A stretch of DNA of 64,000 nt, taken from Pseudovibrio sp. JCM 19062 (GTDB lineage: Bacteria > Pseudomonadota > Alphaproteobacteria > Rhizobiales > Stappiaceae). Each line of letters starts with the position of its first letter. The stretch's first letter is position 1. The translations under genes and the position numbers were made by a program. Below, one piece after another: positions 61,237 to 64,000 of this stretch. Location of the stretch: assembly GCA_001310715.1 (NCBI GenBank), contig BAXV01000001.1:62001-126000 (forward strand), read 5' to 3'. The notes under the pieces are model-generated. The model was not told the origin of the DNA and did not search any database. It worked only from the letters and a program-made list of their open reading frames with translations.

Positions 61237-63645
61237 ATGGCGACAGGCCAAAATGGAAATGGCAGAAATCGGCGGCCAGTGCGCCCCGGGCAACGCCCTT
61301 CCGGTAGACCGCCGCAGCCTCCCGGGGGTACTCGCCCTAAACGGCCCCCGCAATCCAAGCGTCCCCGCTTGCAAGGCGTTGCTTTGCGGCCTGATGACGA
61401 CGAAGACTATATCCGCCGCCCAAGCAAAGCAGCTGCCTCCGACACGCATTCTCAGTCGGGGCAGCGTTCTTCAACCCAACGTTCAAGCGCGCAGCCCAAA
61501 AAGCCGTCGCCTCAGCGGCCGCAGTCAGCTCGGGGCGCTCCGAACAGACCAGCGAAGCAGCCAGCAAAAAAAAGCCAAACCGCAGGGCAAAGAAGCAAAC
61601 GCTGGCAACATTGGATGCTGCAATCTCTTCCGGCAAGTCAAAGAGCTCAGGAAAGTTTCGCCATTTTGTATGGAAGTCACTTCGCTTTTCCATGTACTGG
61701 AGCGTTGTCCTCGGTATCTGGGGAGTTGTCATTGTAGGCGGCATTCTTGCTACTATGCGGCCCATTTGCCACCGGCTTCGGAATGGGCTGTGCCGCAGCG
61801 GCCGCCTAATGTGCGCATTGTTTCTGCCAATGGAACTTTGATTGCCAATCGCGGCGATACAGGTGGTGAGGCTGTGCGTCTGGAGCAGTTGCCGCACTAT
61901 CTTCCTGAAGCTGTGATGGCGATTGAGGACAGGCGCTTCAGATATCATTTCGGTATCGATCCAATCGGGTTGCCCGTGCAGCGCTGACAAACTACACCAG
62001 TGGCCGCACCGTACAGGGTGGCTCCACACTCACACAACAGCTGGCAAAAAACCTGTTTTTGAAGCCAGAACGCACCATGCAGCGCAAGATGAAAGAAGTG
62101 GTGATGGCGTTGTGGCTAGAGTGGAACTACAGCAAGGACGAAATTATGGAGATGTACCTGAACCGGGTATATCTCGGTGCGGGTGCTTATGGTGTTGATG
62201 CTGCTTCGCGTGTCTATTTTGGCAAGTCAGCGCGTCTCGTCAATCTTGCGGAAGCTGCGACCATTGCGGGTTTGCTGAAGGCACCAAGTAAATATGCGCC
62301 GACGCGTAATGCGACGCTGGCGGAAGAGCGGGCGCAGGTGGTGATTGCCGCTATGCATCAGGCAGGTTTTATATCTGCTGATGATGCCAAAAATGCCCTG
62401 TTCAGTCCGGCTCATGTGGTTGCTGGCCATAACAGCAGCAGTGGCAATTATGTTGCTGATTATGTAATGGAGCTGTTGCCGGGGTTTGTTGGGTCAATCC
62501 GGGAAGATATCATCGTCGACACCACCATTGACTGGGATATGCAGCAAGCTGCGGCGACGGCGCTGACGTCGCGAATTACTGAATCCCGCCAGAAGTTTAA
62601 CGTCACGCAGGGCGCAGTGGTCACGCTTAATCGCAGTGGGGCCATTCGGGCGCTTGTGGGTGGTGTTGATTATCGCAGAAGCCAGTTCAACCGTGCTGTG
62701 TATGCACGCAGACAACCTGGTTCAGCGTTCAAGCCGTTTGTTTATCTGGCTGCACTGGAGCGAGGTTTAAAGCCTGACAGTGTTCGAAGCGATACACGTG
62801 TCACGTACAAAGGCTGGACGCCGAAGAACTACACCAACCACTACTACGGGGACGTGACGCTGACACAAGCGCTGGCGTTTTCCATCAATACGGTTGCTGC
62901 CAAGCTTGCGTATGAGGTTGGACCGGCAAATGTGGCGCGGACGGCCCGTCGTCTGGGCATTACGTCTGCACTGAAATCCAATCCCTCCATTGCGCTTGGA
63001 ACCTCTGAGGTAACCCCGCTGGAAATTGCTGCTGCCTATGTGCCGTTTTCCAATGGTGGGTATGGTGTGATCCCTCACGTGGTTCGGCAAATTCGCAATG
63101 AAAAGGGTGAGGTGCTCTATCGTCGTTCCGGTGACGGAACAGGGCGGGTTATTCGCGGTGATAAGCTGAGCGAAATCAATACTATGATGGCGCAGACGAT
63201 TTATAGTGGCACTGGTAAGCGTGCGCTGCTTGCGGGGCGTCCGGCTGGCGGGAAAACGGGTACCACGCAGGGCTATAAGGATGCATGGTTCATTGGCTAC
63301 ACGAACTCTCTAACCACGGCTGTCTGGCTTGGAAACGATGATAATAAGCCGATGAAAAAGATCAGCGGGGGCACGTTGCCTGCGGAGATTTGGGCCTGGA
63401 CTATGGAGAAGGAGCACCAGAGCATTCCGATTGCCAGATTGCCCGGCGTCCCGATTAATCTTGCCGAGACATCACCTTTGATGAAGCCGGGCACTGGGCC
63501 TGTGCCGCGTCAGCCGACATATATGGCTGCCCCTCAGCAGCTGGAGCCGCCGCGTCCTGCTGTTCAGGCAACAACCACTCCACCCCCGCAAAATAGAGGT
63601 AGCAGTCCGCTGGATCTACTGGGAAGGCTGTTCGGTGGCGGTTAG
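61237..63645 (+). CDS. Class A penicillin-binding protein (PBP1-type), frame broken three times
   Basis: Bifunctional peptidoglycan glycosyltransferase/transpeptidase, anchored in the inner membrane. Reconstructed about 802 residues. The start at ATG 61237 leads into a Pro/Arg-rich cytoplasmic tail of about 150 residues, then one membrane span ('V-V-L-G-I-W-G-V-V-I-V-G-G-I-L'). GT51 has 'A-I-E-D-R-R-F-R-Y-H-F-G-I-D' and 'G-G-S-T-L-T-Q-Q-L-A-K-N-L-F'. The transpeptidase has S-x-x-K in 'P-G-S-A-F-K-P', S-I-N, and K-T-G-T-T. Breaks: A8 run 61566-61573, near 61755 and near 61975. The LpoA-like lipoprotein at 51839 is a possible activator. Confidence 0.93.
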
Positions 63646-63654
63646 CAGTTTACT

Positions 63655-64000
63655 TTATTCTTGTCCGTAAAGATGAAGTTGAGAGCCGTGCTCTTTTAGC
63701 CAGCGTTGGGCGTATTTGGTGTGCGGGGCGAGTTGTTCGCAGATGCGCCAGAACTCAGGTGAGTGGTCGAGCTTGACCAAGTGAGCGACTTCGTGGGCGG
63801 CAACGTATTCCAGAATATCCGGTGGGGCCATCACAAGGCGCCATGAGAAGGAGAGTTTGCGTCGTGCGAGCAAGAACCCCAGCGGCTTTTTGTATCTCGC
63901 AGGGTGATGCTTTGGTGCGTGCGCCCAAGCTGTTTGGAAAAGTGCGTTACATGACCTTCGAGGTCTTCTTTAGCCAATTTGCGTAGGAAGTCTTTGGTTT
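63655..64000 (-). CDS. YgjP/DUF45-type zinc metallopeptidase, 5' end beyond the window
   Basis: Partial gene, C-terminal part only. 'Y-V-A-A-H-E-V-A-H-L' is the HExxH zinc motif and 'D-H-S-P-E-F-W' supplies the third ligand, as in the YgjP-like metallopeptidase domain (DUF45/WLM). Upstream, 'K-D-F-L-R-K-L-A' and 'L-R-D-T-K-S-R-W-G-S-C-S' are the preceding conserved segments, joined across a break near 63873. The final residues are 'L-H-L-Y-G-Q-E'. It lies opposite the PBP gene, converging on it by 9 bases. Function in the family is not settled. Confidence 0.85.

Overview
The window looks like chromosome from a marine or host-associated alphaproteobacterium of the Hyphomicrobiales, perhaps Pseudovibrio or a relative. 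That genus-level guess rests on gene content and order: echA-rpsT-dnaA-dnaN-recF-gyrB, a choXWV/betIAB choline locus, OlsB, MmcB, and rhizobial-type extragenic palindromes. It cannot be settled without a database search.

Layout. 1-2126: AT-rich right end of an integrated element, with an AlpA/excisionase-like gene, a broken tyrosine integrase, a 31-bp tandem repeat and the 3' part of a tRNA-Arg(CCU) gene as attachment site. 2429-6772: four-gene surface-glycan glycosyltransferase cluster (GT4, an unassigned glycosyltransferase-like protein, GT8, GT2). 6856-14472: choline uptake (choX-choW-choV, minus strand) divergent from betI-betA-betB (plus strand), with a BetI operator in front of betI. 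14583-17847: large extracellular-type protein with a lysozyme-like N-terminus and about seven degenerate repeats of roughly 80 residues. 18455-21501: small membrane proteins, a MarR regulator with a thioesterase, and a GntR regulator. 21601-34030: replication block gyrB, recF, dnaN, dnaA, rpsT, echA and mtnA on the minus strand, interrupted by LysE-family exporters and a rhodanese. 34270-40510: acetyltransferase, LysR regulator, and a likely lysine/pipecolate degradation operon (amaB, gcdH, FAD oxidoreductase). 40628-48280: tandem PPK2 enzyme, DedA-PAP2 fusion, ArsR regulator, DEAD-box helicase, an unknown alpha/beta-hydrolase-like protein and MmcB. 48655-64000: GMC oxidoreductase, coaBC, an LpoA-like lipoprotein, rsmI, yraN, gshB, comM, a hybrid histidine kinase, olsB, a class A penicillin-binding protein and the start of a YgjP-type metalloprotease.

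The most important property of this sequence is that about two thirds of the genes, including the essential dnaA, dnaN and gshB, carry one or more frame breaks. All eight A8/T8 tracts I examined inside genes, and several A7/T7 tracts, sit exactly at a break, and shortening the tract usually restores the family sequence. Other breaks are single-base losses outside long runs. Indel errors in the read data are the likely cause. I therefore annotate interrupted genes over their full reconstructed extent as CDS and say where the frame breaks. Only clear remnants are called pseudogenes.

How the genes work together: choXWV imports choline and betA/betB oxidise it to glycine betaine under BetI control. 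The LysE exporters and the amaB-gcdH-oxidoreductase operon both concern basic amino acids. rsmI, the LpoA-like gene and yraN form the same neighbourhood as in enterobacteria (yraL-yraM-yraN). No CRISPR array, complete tRNA, rRNA or intact insertion sequence was seen.
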